From contig NZ_JADYWL010000008.1 of the NCBI RefSeq assembly GCF_015864825.1, positions 93,628-157,627 of the forward strand: 64,000 nt of DNA. Reading direction: 5' to 3'. Positions 35,340-44,374 of the stretch are shown piece by piece (the stretch's first letter is position 1; every line of letters starts with the position of its first letter). Both the position numbers and the translations under genes were made by a program. A model generated the notes under the pieces. The model saw only the letters and a program-made list of their open reading frames with translations. It did not search any database and had not been told where the DNA came from. Source of the stretch: Psychrobacter sp. NZS113. Lineage in GTDB: Bacteria; Pseudomonadota; Gammaproteobacteria; Pseudomonadales; Moraxellaceae.

Positions 35340-36311
35340 TTAGTGGTTTGAAGCATCTTGGATTTTAGGGTTGGTGTCAAAATCGGCCAACATATCGGTA
35401 ATGAGTCGGTCTTTTTCGCGCCATATTTGCTCAACCCAATCAAACATCTGCGCCTTTACCGCCTCATCATTTTCGTAGCCACCGTTTTGGATACCAGTAA
35501 ATAATGAATCAGGTATCTCGATATATCGGACATCGACGCCCAAGCGCTTGATATTACCTTTCCATAGATCGCTATAAGTCGGTACACCATCGGGATAAAC
35601 AATCGTCATATCGAGCATGCCATCGATATCTTCACCTAAAGCATTGATTGCCAATGATAGGCCGCCTGCTCGCGGTTTTAATAGGTGGGTATAAGGTGAC
35701 CGCTGCTTAGCTTGTTTGGCTTTGGTGAAGCGCGTGCCTTCCAAGTAATTTAATAAGGTAAAAGGCTTATCTTTTAATAATGCACAGGCACGTTTGGCTT
35801 CTTCAATGTCCTTACCTTTTAATGCAGGGTTTTTCGCGACGGCTTCTTTGGAATGTCGGCGCATCATTGGAAAATCTAAAAAGTAAAAAGCTTGACCAAC
35901 AATGGGGATATAGATTAACTCAAACTTGGTAAAGAACCGTGTCAATGGCAGGCGTTTTTCACCAATGTACTGCACGATACTGGTATCGACCCAAGACTGA
36001 TGGTTGCTGACCAGTAAATATTTGCCATTGATATGAACATCATCGGGTAAGTTAATACGCCAGTCTTTACGCGGCAACATGTTATCTATTAAAGCATTGT
36101 TACTACTGATCCAATGAGTGGCAATTTTTATCACGGCTTTATCCGCAATAGAAGCACCAGTAATAATTTTTCCAACGCCCATCAACCATAGAGGAATACT
36201 ACCACCGAAACTATTGGCTGCAATGACGCCAGTTGCCGTCGCAAGTGAGATTGCTTTTGCTAATTTAGGCGTGCGTTTGTGTATTTTTTTAATAGTGGAG
36301 GTCAGTCGCAT
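35340..36311 (-). CDS. Lysophospholipid acyltransferase family protein (YihG-like)
   Basis: This 323-residue PlsC-type acyltransferase has motif I NHQSWVDTS (HX4D catalytic pair), the FTKFELIYIPIVGQAFYFLDFPMMRR region and motif III LEGTRFTKAK. The late FVEQIWREKD-type tail fits the YihG/YcfF-like subfamily, which acylates lysophosphatidic acid or related lysolipids at the inner membrane. An N-terminal hydrophobic segment (residues 18-45) anchors it. It is monocistronic. Confidence 0.86.
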   Translation of the reverse strand: MRLTSTIKKIHKRTPKLAKAISLATATGVIAANSFGGSIPLWLMGVGKIITGASIADKAVIKIATHWISSNNALIDNMLPRKDWRINLPDDVHINGKYLLVSNHQSWVDTSIVQYIGEKRLPLTRFFTKFELIYIPIVGQAFYFLDFPMMRRHSKEAVAKNPALKGKDIEEAKRACALLKDKPFTLLNYLEGTRFTKAKQAKQRSPYTHLLKPRAGGLSLAINALGEDIDGMLDMTIVYPDGVPTYSDLWKGNIKRLGVDVRYIEIPDSLFTGIQNGGYENDEAVKAQMFDWVEQIWREKDRLITDMLADFDTNPKIQDASNH

Positions 36312-36745
36312 GCTAATCCTTTTAGGTCAGTCTTATTGGTCTATAAGTTGTTCATAGTTTTATTGGTAATACTTTCGTCAAATACTCTTAAAAAAGATAA
36401 AAGAAATTAAAATTTTGATAAATATAGGTTTTCTATTTAGCAGGGTTATTTGTATTTTTTGGTCCTGAGAAGTTCCTATGGCATAATTTTAGCAGAAACA
36501 AATCATAGTGTACGAGTACAAACGTGACTTGTGATAACACCTTATATTTAGTAGTGAAAGGTCTCATATCAATGGTTAAAATCATAAAAAGTCAGTCTTC
36601 ACTTCTCGTACACAGTTGTGACAAAATATTACACATAGTTAGACTGCAATTGCCATAATGATGAAGAGTATATGTAATTACATAGCGTCAACTAATAGAC
36701 AATATTTATAAAAAGCACAATTTTTTAAACTTAAGAGGAAACATT
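36312..36745. other. Long upstream region of the OmpA-like lipoprotein gene
   Basis: This 434-bp AT-rich region lies between divergent genes. A 9-bp perfect long-range inverted repeat GTGTACGAG (36508-36516) / CTCGTACAC (36605-36613) is present, which could frame a folded leader. No convincing -35/-10 pair was chosen. Confidence 0.35.
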
Positions 36746-37402
36746 ATGCGTAATACATTAATGATTGCAGCAGTGGCATCAGGTCTAGTTCTTAGCGGTT
36801 GTGTTACTGATCCAACTACTGGACAACAAAGCTTGAACAAAACGGCGCTTGGAGGTCTAGCTGGTGCAGTTGGTGGTGCAGCAATTTCTAAAGCAACTGG
36901 TGGTGACCAGACTGGTCGTGATGCAGCTATCGGTGCCGCTTTAGGCGCTGGTGTTGGTTACTATATGGATCGTCAAGCTAAGCAGCTTGAGCAACAAATG
37001 GCGGGTACTGGTGTAACTGTTGAACAAAACCCAACGACTGGTAACATTGATCTTGTTATGCCTGGTAGCATCACGTTTTCATTCAATGATGCAACGCTTA
37101 GCCAATCATTCAAGCCTACGCTTGATAAGCTAGCTACTACCATGAACCAGTATAATCAAAACACCATTACTATCGCAGGTCACACTGATAGCGTAGGTTC
37201 AGATTCTTACAACATGGGTCTGTCACGTGATCGTGCCTACTCAGTTGCAAACTACCTAACGGCTCGCGGTGTTGCTTCTAACCGAGTTAATGTAGTTGCT
37301 TATGGTGAATCACGTCCAGTAGCTGATAACAGCACTGACTATGGTCGTCAGCAAAACCGCCGTGTAGAACTAACGGTTAATGCTCCACAGAGCGTAAACT
37401 AA
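36746..37402 (+). CDS. OmpA-family lipoprotein with glycine-zipper segment
   Basis: This 218-residue outer-membrane lipoprotein has a signal peptide ending VLSGC (Cys19). A glycine-rich segment follows (GGLAGAVGGAAISKATGG and IGAALGAGVGYYMD, about residues 33-75). The C-terminal OmpA-like peptidoglycan-binding domain has ITFSFNDATL, IAGHTDSVGSDSYNMGLSRDRAYSVANYL, VVAYGESRPVADN and QQNRRVEL. The conserved Asp and Arg for diaminopimelate binding are in GHTDS and NRRVE. The architecture matches the YiaD group. An AAGAGGAAAC ribosome binding site precedes the ATG. A terminator follows. Confidence 0.9.
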   Translation: MRNTLMIAAVASGLVLSGCVTDPTTGQQSLNKTALGGLAGAVGGAAISKATGGDQTGRDAAIGAALGAGVGYYMDRQAKQLEQQMAGTGVTVEQNPTTGNIDLVMPGSITFSFNDATLSQSFKPTLDKLATTMNQYNQNTITIAGHTDSVGSDSYNMGLSRDRAYSVANYLTARGVASNRVNVVAYGESRPVADNSTDYGRQQNRRVELTVNAPQSVN

Positions 37403-37460
37403 TTAATAGTCCGATATAACGATTGTTTAGATAATTATTATAAGTGTTGAAACTATTCAT

Positions 37461-37494
37461 AAAAAAGATCAGCGATGAGCTGGTCTTTTTTTTG
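37461..37494 (+). terminator. Intrinsic terminator after OmpA-like gene
   Basis: The stem AGATCAGC / GCTGGTCT (with one G-T pair) has a 5-base loop, is flanked by AAAAA and followed by eight or more T. Confidence 0.85.
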
Positions 37495-37643
37495 TGAGTT
37501 AAATTTGATGATTTCATTTGTTTTTTAGACTATGAAGCATCACTAGCATGAGACCAATATAGTAGGCAGGCACTTGAATGGTGCTTTTAATACGATTGCT
37601 TTTACGATTCAATAACTAGTGAAAGGCCAGTTCAAAATTAAAT

Positions 37644-37673
37644 ATTGATAATGATTATCAATACTATTATAAT
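37644..37673 (+). promoter_or_regulatory. Fur box over a sigma-70 promoter
   Basis: The sequence at 37644-37662 (ATTGATAATGATTATCAAT) is a perfect palindrome around a central base and a textbook Fur box. It covers the -35 TTGATA (37645-37650) and most of the 17-bp spacer before the -10 TATAAT (37668-37673). Iron-loaded Fur would block this promoter. The imelysin gene starts about 150 bp downstream. Confidence 0.9.
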
Positions 37674-37826
37674 TTGTAAAGTTTTCTTAATGTTTTAATA
37701 CTATATGTTTAGTTGTGCATGATAAAAAATCTATGCATAGCTAAGATAGCTTGCAGTAACACTGCACTAATATCATTGATGCTCTTTCATCAAAACCAAT
37801 TTTTTTGCTATATTTTGAGGATATGT

Positions 37827-39287
37827 ATGACAATTACTACCGTAATGAGCCGCAAGACTTTACCAACTACTTTAGCTGCCGCGCTTGCAGGGTTGTTATT
37901 GGTATCAGGTTGTACCAAGCAAACCGAAGAAAATACTGATACTAGTGCGGATACGCAAACAGAGGTGCAAAACTCAGAAGCTACTGACAGTACAGAGTTG
38001 TCAGCTGCTGATAAAGCGCACAATGACAGACTGATCAGCAGTTATGCAAACATGGCACACGCTGCATACAAAGACTCGCTAGATACGGCTAAATTGTTGC
38101 AAACTGCAGTAGAAACATACGTAGCAACACCAACTCAAGAAAACCTTGATGCAGCAAAAGCTGCTTATAAAGCTGCCCGCCAACCGTACTCACAAACTGA
38201 GATTTTCCGTTTTGACGAAGGTTTTGTGACTGAAAACGACAAACGTGCTATTGGTAGCGTCGATGGTTGGGAAGGGCAAATGAACGCTTGGCCACTTGAC
38301 GAAGCATTGATTGATTATGTCAGTGACAGCTATGAAGGCGAGTACAACAGTCAAGACAATATCATCAATAGCGATACTATTACGGTTGGTAGCATCAATC
38401 AAGATACCAGTACCATTACGCCTGAGCTGTTAGCAGAGATGAATGAGATTGGTGGTAGTGAAGCCAATGTGACGACTGGCTACCATGCCATCGAATTCAT
38501 GCTATGGGGTCAAGATACCAATGGCGTGAACGAAGGTGCTGGTAATCGCCCTGTGACTGACTATGCAACAGAAGCAGGTCAATGTACCAGTGGTGATACT
38601 GTCAATGATGATGCTGGTATATGTGTGCGTCGGGGCGAATTTTTGACATCCGCTACTCAGTTGCTAGTAGATGATCTAACCGCAATGGAAGCCGAGTGGC
38701 AGCCTGAGAGTGAAAACACCTTGCGTAGCGATCTGATGGCACGTAAATATGATAATGGTCTACGTCAGATTATGTATCAAATGGGCAGTCTAGCACTAGG
38801 CGAGCTGGCTTCTGAACGTATGCAGGTTGCATTTGTGACTGGCTCTACCGAAGATGAGCATGAGTGCTTTAGTGATTTGACACATCTGAGCTATGCCAAT
38901 AATGCTCGCGGCATTCAAAACGTCTTTAACGGTAACTACAAGACAGTCGCTGGTAAAACAGTTGGCGGTTATGGTCTAAAAGACTACCTCGTCGATACTG
39001 ACAATAAAGCAGCCGCTGATCAGCTGATTGCTGACTTTGCTAAAGTAGAAGCTGCATTCAACGTGATTGTTGAAAAAGGCGAAAAAGAAGGTGTTAAAAT
39101 TGATCAAATGATTGCGACCGCCAGTCAAGTAAGCAATCAAGGTATCTCTGCTGAAGAACAAAACGTTCGCCGTGGATGGGTTGAGGCTGGTATCACTAGC
39201 TTGCAAGAGCTGACCGTTGGCATCGAAAATGCGGCAAAAGCTGTTGGCATCGATAACTTAGATGCTGATGCAGGTTCGCAATTTTAA
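37827..39287 (+). CDS. Imelysin-family iron-regulated lipoprotein (IrpA/ICMP-like)
   Basis: This 486-residue lipoprotein starts at ATG 37827, with GAGG 6 bases upstream. The in-frame extension to 37713 lacks a ribosome binding site. The signal peptide ends LLLVSGC, followed by a Thr/Glu-rich linker. The imelysin fold contains the hallmark GxHxxE motif as GYHAIEFMLWGQD (near residues 217-222) and the typical SDLTHLSYANNARGIQNVFNGNY segment. Imelysins are periplasmic or outer-membrane iron-associated proteins whose biochemical role is unsettled. It is first gene behind the Fur box. Confidence 0.9.
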   Translation: MTITTVMSRKTLPTTLAAALAGLLLVSGCTKQTEENTDTSADTQTEVQNSEATDSTELSAADKAHNDRLISSYANMAHAAYKDSLDTAKLLQTAVETYVATPTQENLDAAKAAYKAARQPYSQTEIFRFDEGFVTENDKRAIGSVDGWEGQMNAWPLDEALIDYVSDSYEGEYNSQDNIINSDTITVGSINQDTSTITPELLAEMNEIGGSEANVTTGYHAIEFMLWGQDTNGVNEGAGNRPVTDYATEAGQCTSGDTVNDDAGICVRRGEFLTSATQLLVDDLTAMEAEWQPESENTLRSDLMARKYDNGLRQIMYQMGSLALGELASERMQVAFVTGSTEDEHECFSDLTHLSYANNARGIQNVFNGNYKTVAGKTVGGYGLKDYLVDTDNKAAADQLIADFAKVEAAFNVIVEKGEKEGVKIDQMIATASQVSNQGISAEEQNVRRGWVEAGITSLQELTVGIENAAKAVGIDNLDADAGSQF

Positions 39288-39363
39288 GTTGAGAGCCATA
39301 TATTCTCAGTATGTCAAAAGCTCAACTGTATTTGTTTATAATGCCTGATAAGTCGCTATAAGC

Positions 39364-39537
39364 TAGGGCATGTCCTCAATTCAATCGATAGTTATCTAAA
39401 TGGGTTAAAAATGGCTAAATCTTGCCAAACAGCGTCAAATAGCTGACTAATATCTCGATATTATCTGCGCTATTTTCCTTGTTTGACTGCAATTTATCTC
39501 ATTTTTATCACCATTTTTAAAATGAGGACACGCCCTA
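39364..39537. mobile_element. Family B MITE-like element, copy 2 (174 bp)
   Basis: This is the close relative of copy 1, with the same length and orientation and few substitutions. Termini are TAGGGCATGTCCTCAATTCA and TTAAAATGAGGACACGCCCTA. It lies between the first imelysin gene and the di-heme oxidoreductase gene, and its right end touches the second Fur-box-like site. Confidence 0.78.
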
Positions 39538-39576
39538 ATGAGAATTATTTTCATAGTGAAATAATTTAGGTATAAT
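39537..39576 (+). promoter_or_regulatory. Second Fur-box-like site with -10 element
   Basis: AATGAGAATTATTTTCAT (39537-39554) has TGAGAAT/ATTTTCA arms, 6 of 7 symmetric around one base, fitting the 7-1-7 Fur pattern. A TATAAT lies at 39571-39576, 17 bp after a weak -35 (TTTTCA, 39548-39553) within the site. This suggests a separate Fur-controlled start for the downstream genes. Confidence 0.65.
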
Positions 39577-39578
39577 AC

Positions 39579-39614
39579 GCACGTTGTCGACCACAGTTGG
39601 CAACGTGTTTTTTT
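39579..39614 (+). terminator. Terminator-like hairpin in the leader of the di-heme oxidoreductase gene
   Basis: The stem CACGTTGTC / GGCAACGTG (one G-T pair) has a 10-base loop and is followed by TTTTTTT. It lies immediately after the predicted start of transcription, about 115 bp before the ATG at 39731. It could terminate the upstream imelysin transcript or attenuate the downstream one. Confidence 0.65.
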
Positions 39615-39730
39615 ACCGTATTAAAATAGCTTGAGAGGTCGGTGCCTAGCTGTGCCTTATCGACTAAAAGTGAAGAACTTTATAGCCCGCGATTTTAATG
39701 GTTCTATGCTAGAACTAAGGTACTTTTTCT

Positions 39731-41404
39731 ATGAACACCGCAAATTCTATGAACACCGCAAACGTCTCAAAAGTCAAAAAACCTGCCTCATTTTATTCCT
39801 CTTTCCTCATTAAAAACGCGCCATCAAAACTGACAATTAGCATCTTATGTGCGCTGTCTCTCAGTGCCTGTCAGCCGAACGACAGTACTTCTGATGATAT
39901 TGATACTAATGAGCAGACTGCAATAGAGAATGGTGAAAACCAAGCGGTAGCTCCTGAACGTATTCAAGCGATAGAAACGCTCGCTGGTGTGCCAATGCAG
40001 CAGTTGGTAAGCTTTGACCCACAAGAGATCAAACAGGGCGGTGATACTGGTATCAGTATTAGTAGTGCGGAGAGTTACTCGAAGCCTTCATCCAATCTGA
40101 CGGCTTCACGTAAAGGCTCATTCTTTATTGGTAATGCATTCTTTAAACAGCCATGGGTCATCGCACCTGCTAGTACCGATAGCCGTGATGGTTTGGGCGC
40201 GCTATTTAATGTTGCCGCTTGTCAGTCTTGTCATGTAAAAGACGGTCGTGGTCATGCGCCTATGAATGCCGATGATGATGCCGATAGCTTGCTCATTCGT
40301 CTGGCTATGCCTGCAACTACCGATGAGCAGCGTCAACAGTTACGGGATTCTTTGATCGAAAAAGTAGTGCATCCTATGTATGGTGGTCAGCTTCAGGATC
40401 GTGGTATCCAAGGTGTGCCTGCTGAAGCGAGAATTTCGGTACAGTGGACAGATAAACCAGTCACTTTTGCTGATGGTTATGTCGAAACATTACGTGCCCC
40501 TACTTTTAACCTAACCCAACCTGGTTACGGTAAATTAGATGATGAATTGATGGTATCACCGCGTGTGGCTTTACCTATGATTGGGCTTGGGCTACTGGAG
40601 CAGATTCCAGATGAGGCTATCAAAAATCAAGCTATGAAGTCAAAAGGTGATATTAGCGGAAAATTCAACTGGGTTATGGATCCGCAAACGGGTAAAAATG
40701 CACTCGGACGTTTTGGTTGGAAAGCGGGACAAACCAAGCTGATTACCCAAAATCAAAGTGCCTTTAATGAAGACATGGGGCTGACGTCAAATATCCGTCC
40801 TAATGAGTCTTGTATGCCGACGCAAACCGCTTGTCTGAATGCGAGGACGGGTGCTGATGAGCAAGGTAATGGAAAGCCTGCAGTTGAAGTTAACGATGAC
40901 GTGGCAAAGTTTGTAGAATTCTATACTCGTAACCTTGCGGTTCCAAATCGCCGTGATGCGGATAATGAGTTGGTCTTGGCTGGCAAAAAACGTTTCTATG
41001 ACATTGGCTGCCAAAGCTGTCATACACCAAGATATCAGTTGCCAAAAACCGACGATGATCGTCTTGAGCAGCATGGACAAGTGATTTATCCTTATACGGA
41101 TCTGCTGATACATGATATGGGTGATGATCTTGCCGACCGTACGATTGCTGGCAAGCTACCACCAAAAGATGCGCAAGTTGAGTTTTTGGCCACTTCTTAT
41201 GAATGGCGTACCCCTGCGTTATGGGGTGTGGGTCTTGCTCAGATTGTGGATCCACAAGCGACGTTTTTGCATGATGGTCGTGCTCGTACCTTGATGGAAG
41301 CCGTTCTATGGCATGGTGGAGAGTCTGAAAAACAACAGAAAGAAGTGCTTAAACTCGATAAACAAGGGCGTGCTGAATTGAATGCGTTCTTAAGATCATT
41401 ATAA
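39731..41404 (+). CDS. Di-heme c-type thiol oxidoreductase-like lipoprotein (DUF1111)
   Basis: This 557-residue exported protein has a lipobox LSLSAC and two heme-c sites: CQSCH at Cys164-His168 and CQSCH at Cys427-His431. The DUF1111/di-heme oxidoreductase segments FFIGNAFFKQPWV, SRDGLGALFN, GRFGWKAGQ and TPALWGVGLAQIVDPQATFLHDGRARTLMEAVLWHGGE are present. Members sit beside imelysin genes in many proteobacteria and are thought to act in periplasmic iron handling or redox. The start codon context is repeated: ATGAACACCGCAAA occurs at 39731 and again at 39749. The heme sites depend on the Ccm system. Confidence 0.9.
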   Translation: MNTANSMNTANVSKVKKPASFYSSFLIKNAPSKLTISILCALSLSACQPNDSTSDDIDTNEQTAIENGENQAVAPERIQAIETLAGVPMQQLVSFDPQEIKQGGDTGISISSAESYSKPSSNLTASRKGSFFIGNAFFKQPWVIAPASTDSRDGLGALFNVAACQSCHVKDGRGHAPMNADDDADSLLIRLAMPATTDEQRQQLRDSLIEKVVHPMYGGQLQDRGIQGVPAEARISVQWTDKPVTFADGYVETLRAPTFNLTQPGYGKLDDELMVSPRVALPMIGLGLLEQIPDEAIKNQAMKSKGDISGKFNWVMDPQTGKNALGRFGWKAGQTKLITQNQSAFNEDMGLTSNIRPNESCMPTQTACLNARTGADEQGNGKPAVEVNDDVAKFVEFYTRNLAVPNRRDADNELVLAGKKRFYDIGCQSCHTPRYQLPKTDDDRLEQHGQVIYPYTDLLIHDMGDDLADRTIAGKLPPKDAQVEFLATSYEWRTPALWGVGLAQIVDPQATFLHDGRARTLMEAVLWHGGESEKQQKEVLKLDKQGRAELNAFLRSL

Positions 41405-41436
41405 AAGTGCGGTTGTTTATTTACATTTAATACCTA

Positions 41437-41472
41437 AATAGGGCAGATATTAATAAAATAGTCTGCCCTATT
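41437..41472 (+). other. Intercistronic hairpin
   Basis: A perfect 11-bp stem AATAGGGCAGA / TCTGCCCTATT has a 14-base AT loop and no T-tract. It lies between the oxidoreductase and the second imelysin gene and may tune relative expression or protect the upstream mRNA. Confidence 0.6.
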
Positions 41473-41520
41473 ACAGATACAGCGATTGAAATAATTATTC
41501 ATATAAATACCGAGAAACCT

Positions 41521-42672
41521 ATGAAAATAAACCATGCTTTAGCAATGGCGTTATCTGCATTAAGTGCTGGATTGCTAATCAGCTGTGTTAAGCCTGCTGA
41601 TGACAATAAAGCACAAGAGACGGATAGCCAAGAAGTTGCGCAAGACAGCGCTGCTGCCAGCAGTCCAGCAGAAGAGAATGGTGATATTACTGCTAAGATT
41701 AATGCAGTAGACATCAGTACCGATACCGAAACCGCTTATCTGACCCATGTGGCTGATGACATTGTCATTCCAGCATATGCTGATGTGGCCAAGCAAAGTG
41801 ACCTACTGCATGATTTGGCACAAACGCATTGCCAGTCAGGACCAGTTAGTGGTGAAGAGCTACAAACATTGCGCGATCAGTGGCTCGTCTTGGCACAAGC
41901 ATGGGCAAGCGCTGAGATGATTAACTTTGGTCCTGCGACTGCCAGCATGAGTAACTTGTACATTAATTATTACCCTGACGAACGTGGCTTGGTACATAGT
42001 GGCGTTGCAGATCTAATCACTGCTAATCCGCAGCTGACCGCTGAGCAACTCGCTAACGAAAGTGCGATTGTCCAAGGTGTCCCAGGACTAGAAGAAGCAC
42101 TATATGCGAATGACAGTTTAGACGCTGGCCAATGTGCTTATGTCATCAGTGCAAGCAGTGCGTTGAGCACACGCCTAAAAGAGATTGAGAAAAACTGGCA
42201 GCAGAATTCAACGCAGTTATTGGCAATCGATAAAGTAGCTGATAGCGACCAAGGACTGAACCAATGGTTCAACTCTTTGCTATCGTTGGTCGAAACCATG
42301 AAATCTAACGCTATCGATCAACCACTAGGTCTAACTGGTAAAGCGAAAGGCCATTTACCCGCTGCTACTGCCGCACAAAGTCGCGCGATTATCAATGCGA
42401 AGTTAGCGACATTGAATAAAGTGCTGACTGATCCAGTATTGACCGAAATACTAAACAGTAATAACGACAGCGAAGTGGGTAATAATTTATCAACCGAACT
42501 GGCTGAAACCACCACGCTACTGGCGCAAATGCCAGAGGATTTGGCGACGGCAGATAAAGACTCGCAGCAAGCGTTGTATGATCATCTAACGACGATAACA
42601 CGCCTGATTAAACGTCAATTGATTCCAACACTTGGTATTCGTGTCGGATTTAATAGCACAGATGGTGATTAA
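41521..42672 (+). CDS. Second imelysin-family lipoprotein
   Basis: This 383-residue lipoprotein has a signal peptide ending GLLISC (Cys22 region) and an Ala/Glu/Ser-rich linker. The rest follows the imelysin fold (VIPAYADVAKQSDLLHDLAQTHC at the start, LTGKAKGHLPAATAAQSRAIINAKL late). The GxHxxE position reads GVPGLEEALY near residue 186, so the His is replaced by Pro while the Glu is kept. It is shorter than the first imelysin (486 residues). It lies 3 bp upstream of the DUF1513 gene, so the two are co-transcribed. Confidence 0.85.
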   Translation: MKINHALAMALSALSAGLLISCVKPADDNKAQETDSQEVAQDSAAASSPAEENGDITAKINAVDISTDTETAYLTHVADDIVIPAYADVAKQSDLLHDLAQTHCQSGPVSGEELQTLRDQWLVLAQAWASAEMINFGPATASMSNLYINYYPDERGLVHSGVADLITANPQLTAEQLANESAIVQGVPGLEEALYANDSLDAGQCAYVISASSALSTRLKEIEKNWQQNSTQLLAIDKVADSDQGLNQWFNSLLSLVETMKSNAIDQPLGLTGKAKGHLPAATAAQSRAIINAKLATLNKVLTDPVLTEILNSNNDSEVGNNLSTELAETTTLLAQMPEDLATADKDSQQALYDHLTTITRLIKRQLIPTLGIRVGFNSTDGD

Positions 42673-42675
42673 GCT

Positions 42676-44349
42676 ATGCAGACACAGGGTGATACAGTAA
42701 AAGATGCTACCGAAATAGACGCTACTGAAATAAATGGTATCAAGCGTTTAAGCCTACTAGATAGATGCTTTAAGCCGGAAGTGCTGAAAACGTCGGCACT
42801 GACAGCGCTTAGTACGGCAGCGTTGGTTGGAATACACCATCGCTATCGTAAGCAGCGTTATCCATCTGCGCGTTTGCAAGACTATGTGGTCGGTCTAGGT
42901 ACGCAGTTTCAGTCACTGTCGTTACAGGTGTCATCACAGCTATCATTACTGACGTTACCCCAGTCAGCCGCTACGCAGCAATTATCAAGGCTACAGTACG
43001 CCTATCAACAGACTACCAATACTTGGCATCAGGCTTATCAAAGCTACCCATCGAGCATGGATTATGATGGCGATAGTTGTGTTGATAGCCATGTTGATAG
43101 TCGTATTAATAGTGCTGATGTGATTCCAGATTTTTCTACAGTCCATACTACTACCATGCTGGCACGTCCAGTATGTTGGGTGAGTGGTGTAGCGTCAATG
43201 CCGCAGTCAGTCGCTTTAACGAGCGATGAGGAAAGCGTCGATGGCTATGGGGTCGTCGGCATCGATTCAGATCGTCAAATCGTTTGGCAAACGACGATGC
43301 CAGAGCGTGTGCATGATATTGTCGTGCAGCCAGCGTTGTCTGACTCTCATAGCCAAGTAACTCGTGATGTCGTCGTCATGGGTCGCCGCCCTAGTGAAAA
43401 GTTTTGGGTGTTGGACACGGCAACTGGCCAAGTGAAGCATGCTATTGAAGCATCGGTTAATCGTCATTTTTACGGTCATGCTTGCTACAGCTTGGATGGC
43501 ACGTTGCTGTATGTCACCGAAAATAATACGGTTGATTTAGCGGGTAAAGTTGGTATCTATGATATTAGCCACGGCTATCAAAAAATTGCAGAGTTTGACT
43601 CACATGGTATCGGCCCACATGAGCTGATTATGCATCCAGATGGCGAAATGCTCGTTATCGCGAATGGTGGTATTAAGACTGAGCAAGCCTCTCGTGAAGA
43701 GCTAAATTTAGATACCATGCGACCATCGCTGGTATATCTGAACCGTCATGATGGGGCACTGCTTGAACAGGTCATTCCTGAGCACAATCAGATGAGCGTA
43801 CGCCATTTAGCCATGCACGATGATGGTACGGTGATGATTGGTATCCAGTTCCAAGGTGAGAGACATATCAATGTGCCATTAGTGCTCACACATAAGCGCG
43901 GTGATACTGATTTTGAGCCACTTACGATGCCGAATAATCAATGGCAACGCTTTCATCAGTATATCGCCAGTGTGGCAGTAGACAGTGAGCGTAACCTACT
44001 GTGTGTGACTACACCGATAGGTGGATGTGCGGCTATCTATGATTTAACCACTCGTGCTCTGATTGATACGGTAAGTTTGCCAGATTGTGCTGGGGCATCG
44101 GTATCATCTCGTGATAGTTATAACGAGTCTAACAGGCATAATACGCAGTTATCAGACAGTCAGTTATTGGGTTTTATCGTTAGCGATGGGCAAGGGCAAC
44201 TGACAACTTTGAATGTGGCTCCATCAGCTCAAGCGGCAAACCAAAAAGATGAAAAACTAGATGAGAGAATGGCGTTAGCTGATCGAATTATTCAAGACAG
44301 TCAGCGACACAAAATGTCTTTTGATAACCACTTGCAGGCATTGTTGTGA
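42676..44349 (+). CDS. DUF1513 beta-propeller-like protein
   Basis: This 557-residue protein contains DUF1513 core segments: FYGHACYSLDGTLLYVTENN, GKVGIYDISHGYQKIAEFDSHGIGPHELIMHPDGEMLVIANGGIKT and SLVYLNRHDGALLEQ. Such proteins are thought to be periplasmic and fold as propellers. They are typically the last gene of imelysin/DUF1111 clusters, as here. The family is usually about 370 residues; this one has an additional N-terminal region of about 150 residues with a hydrophobic segment (about 38-53) but no twin-arginine motif. It starts 3 bp after the imelysin stop. The function is unknown, probably connected to iron. Confidence 0.85.
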   Translation: MQTQGDTVKDATEIDATEINGIKRLSLLDRCFKPEVLKTSALTALSTAALVGIHHRYRKQRYPSARLQDYVVGLGTQFQSLSLQVSSQLSLLTLPQSAATQQLSRLQYAYQQTTNTWHQAYQSYPSSMDYDGDSCVDSHVDSRINSADVIPDFSTVHTTTMLARPVCWVSGVASMPQSVALTSDEESVDGYGVVGIDSDRQIVWQTTMPERVHDIVVQPALSDSHSQVTRDVVVMGRRPSEKFWVLDTATGQVKHAIEASVNRHFYGHACYSLDGTLLYVTENNTVDLAGKVGIYDISHGYQKIAEFDSHGIGPHELIMHPDGEMLVIANGGIKTEQASREELNLDTMRPSLVYLNRHDGALLEQVIPEHNQMSVRHLAMHDDGTVMIGIQFQGERHINVPLVLTHKRGDTDFEPLTMPNNQWQRFHQYIASVAVDSERNLLCVTTPIGGCAAIYDLTTRALIDTVSLPDCAGASVSSRDSYNESNRHNTQLSDSQLLGFIVSDGQGQLTTLNVAPSAQAANQKDEKLDERMALADRIIQDSQRHKMSFDNHLQALL

Positions 44350-44374
44350 TAAGTGAGAGAGGCAGGGGATAACG

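Noticed and set aside
37713..37826. N-terminal extension of the first imelysin to 37713
   Set aside because: It adds a Cys-rich segment without a ribosome binding site, and the lipoprotein signal begins at the ATG at 37827.
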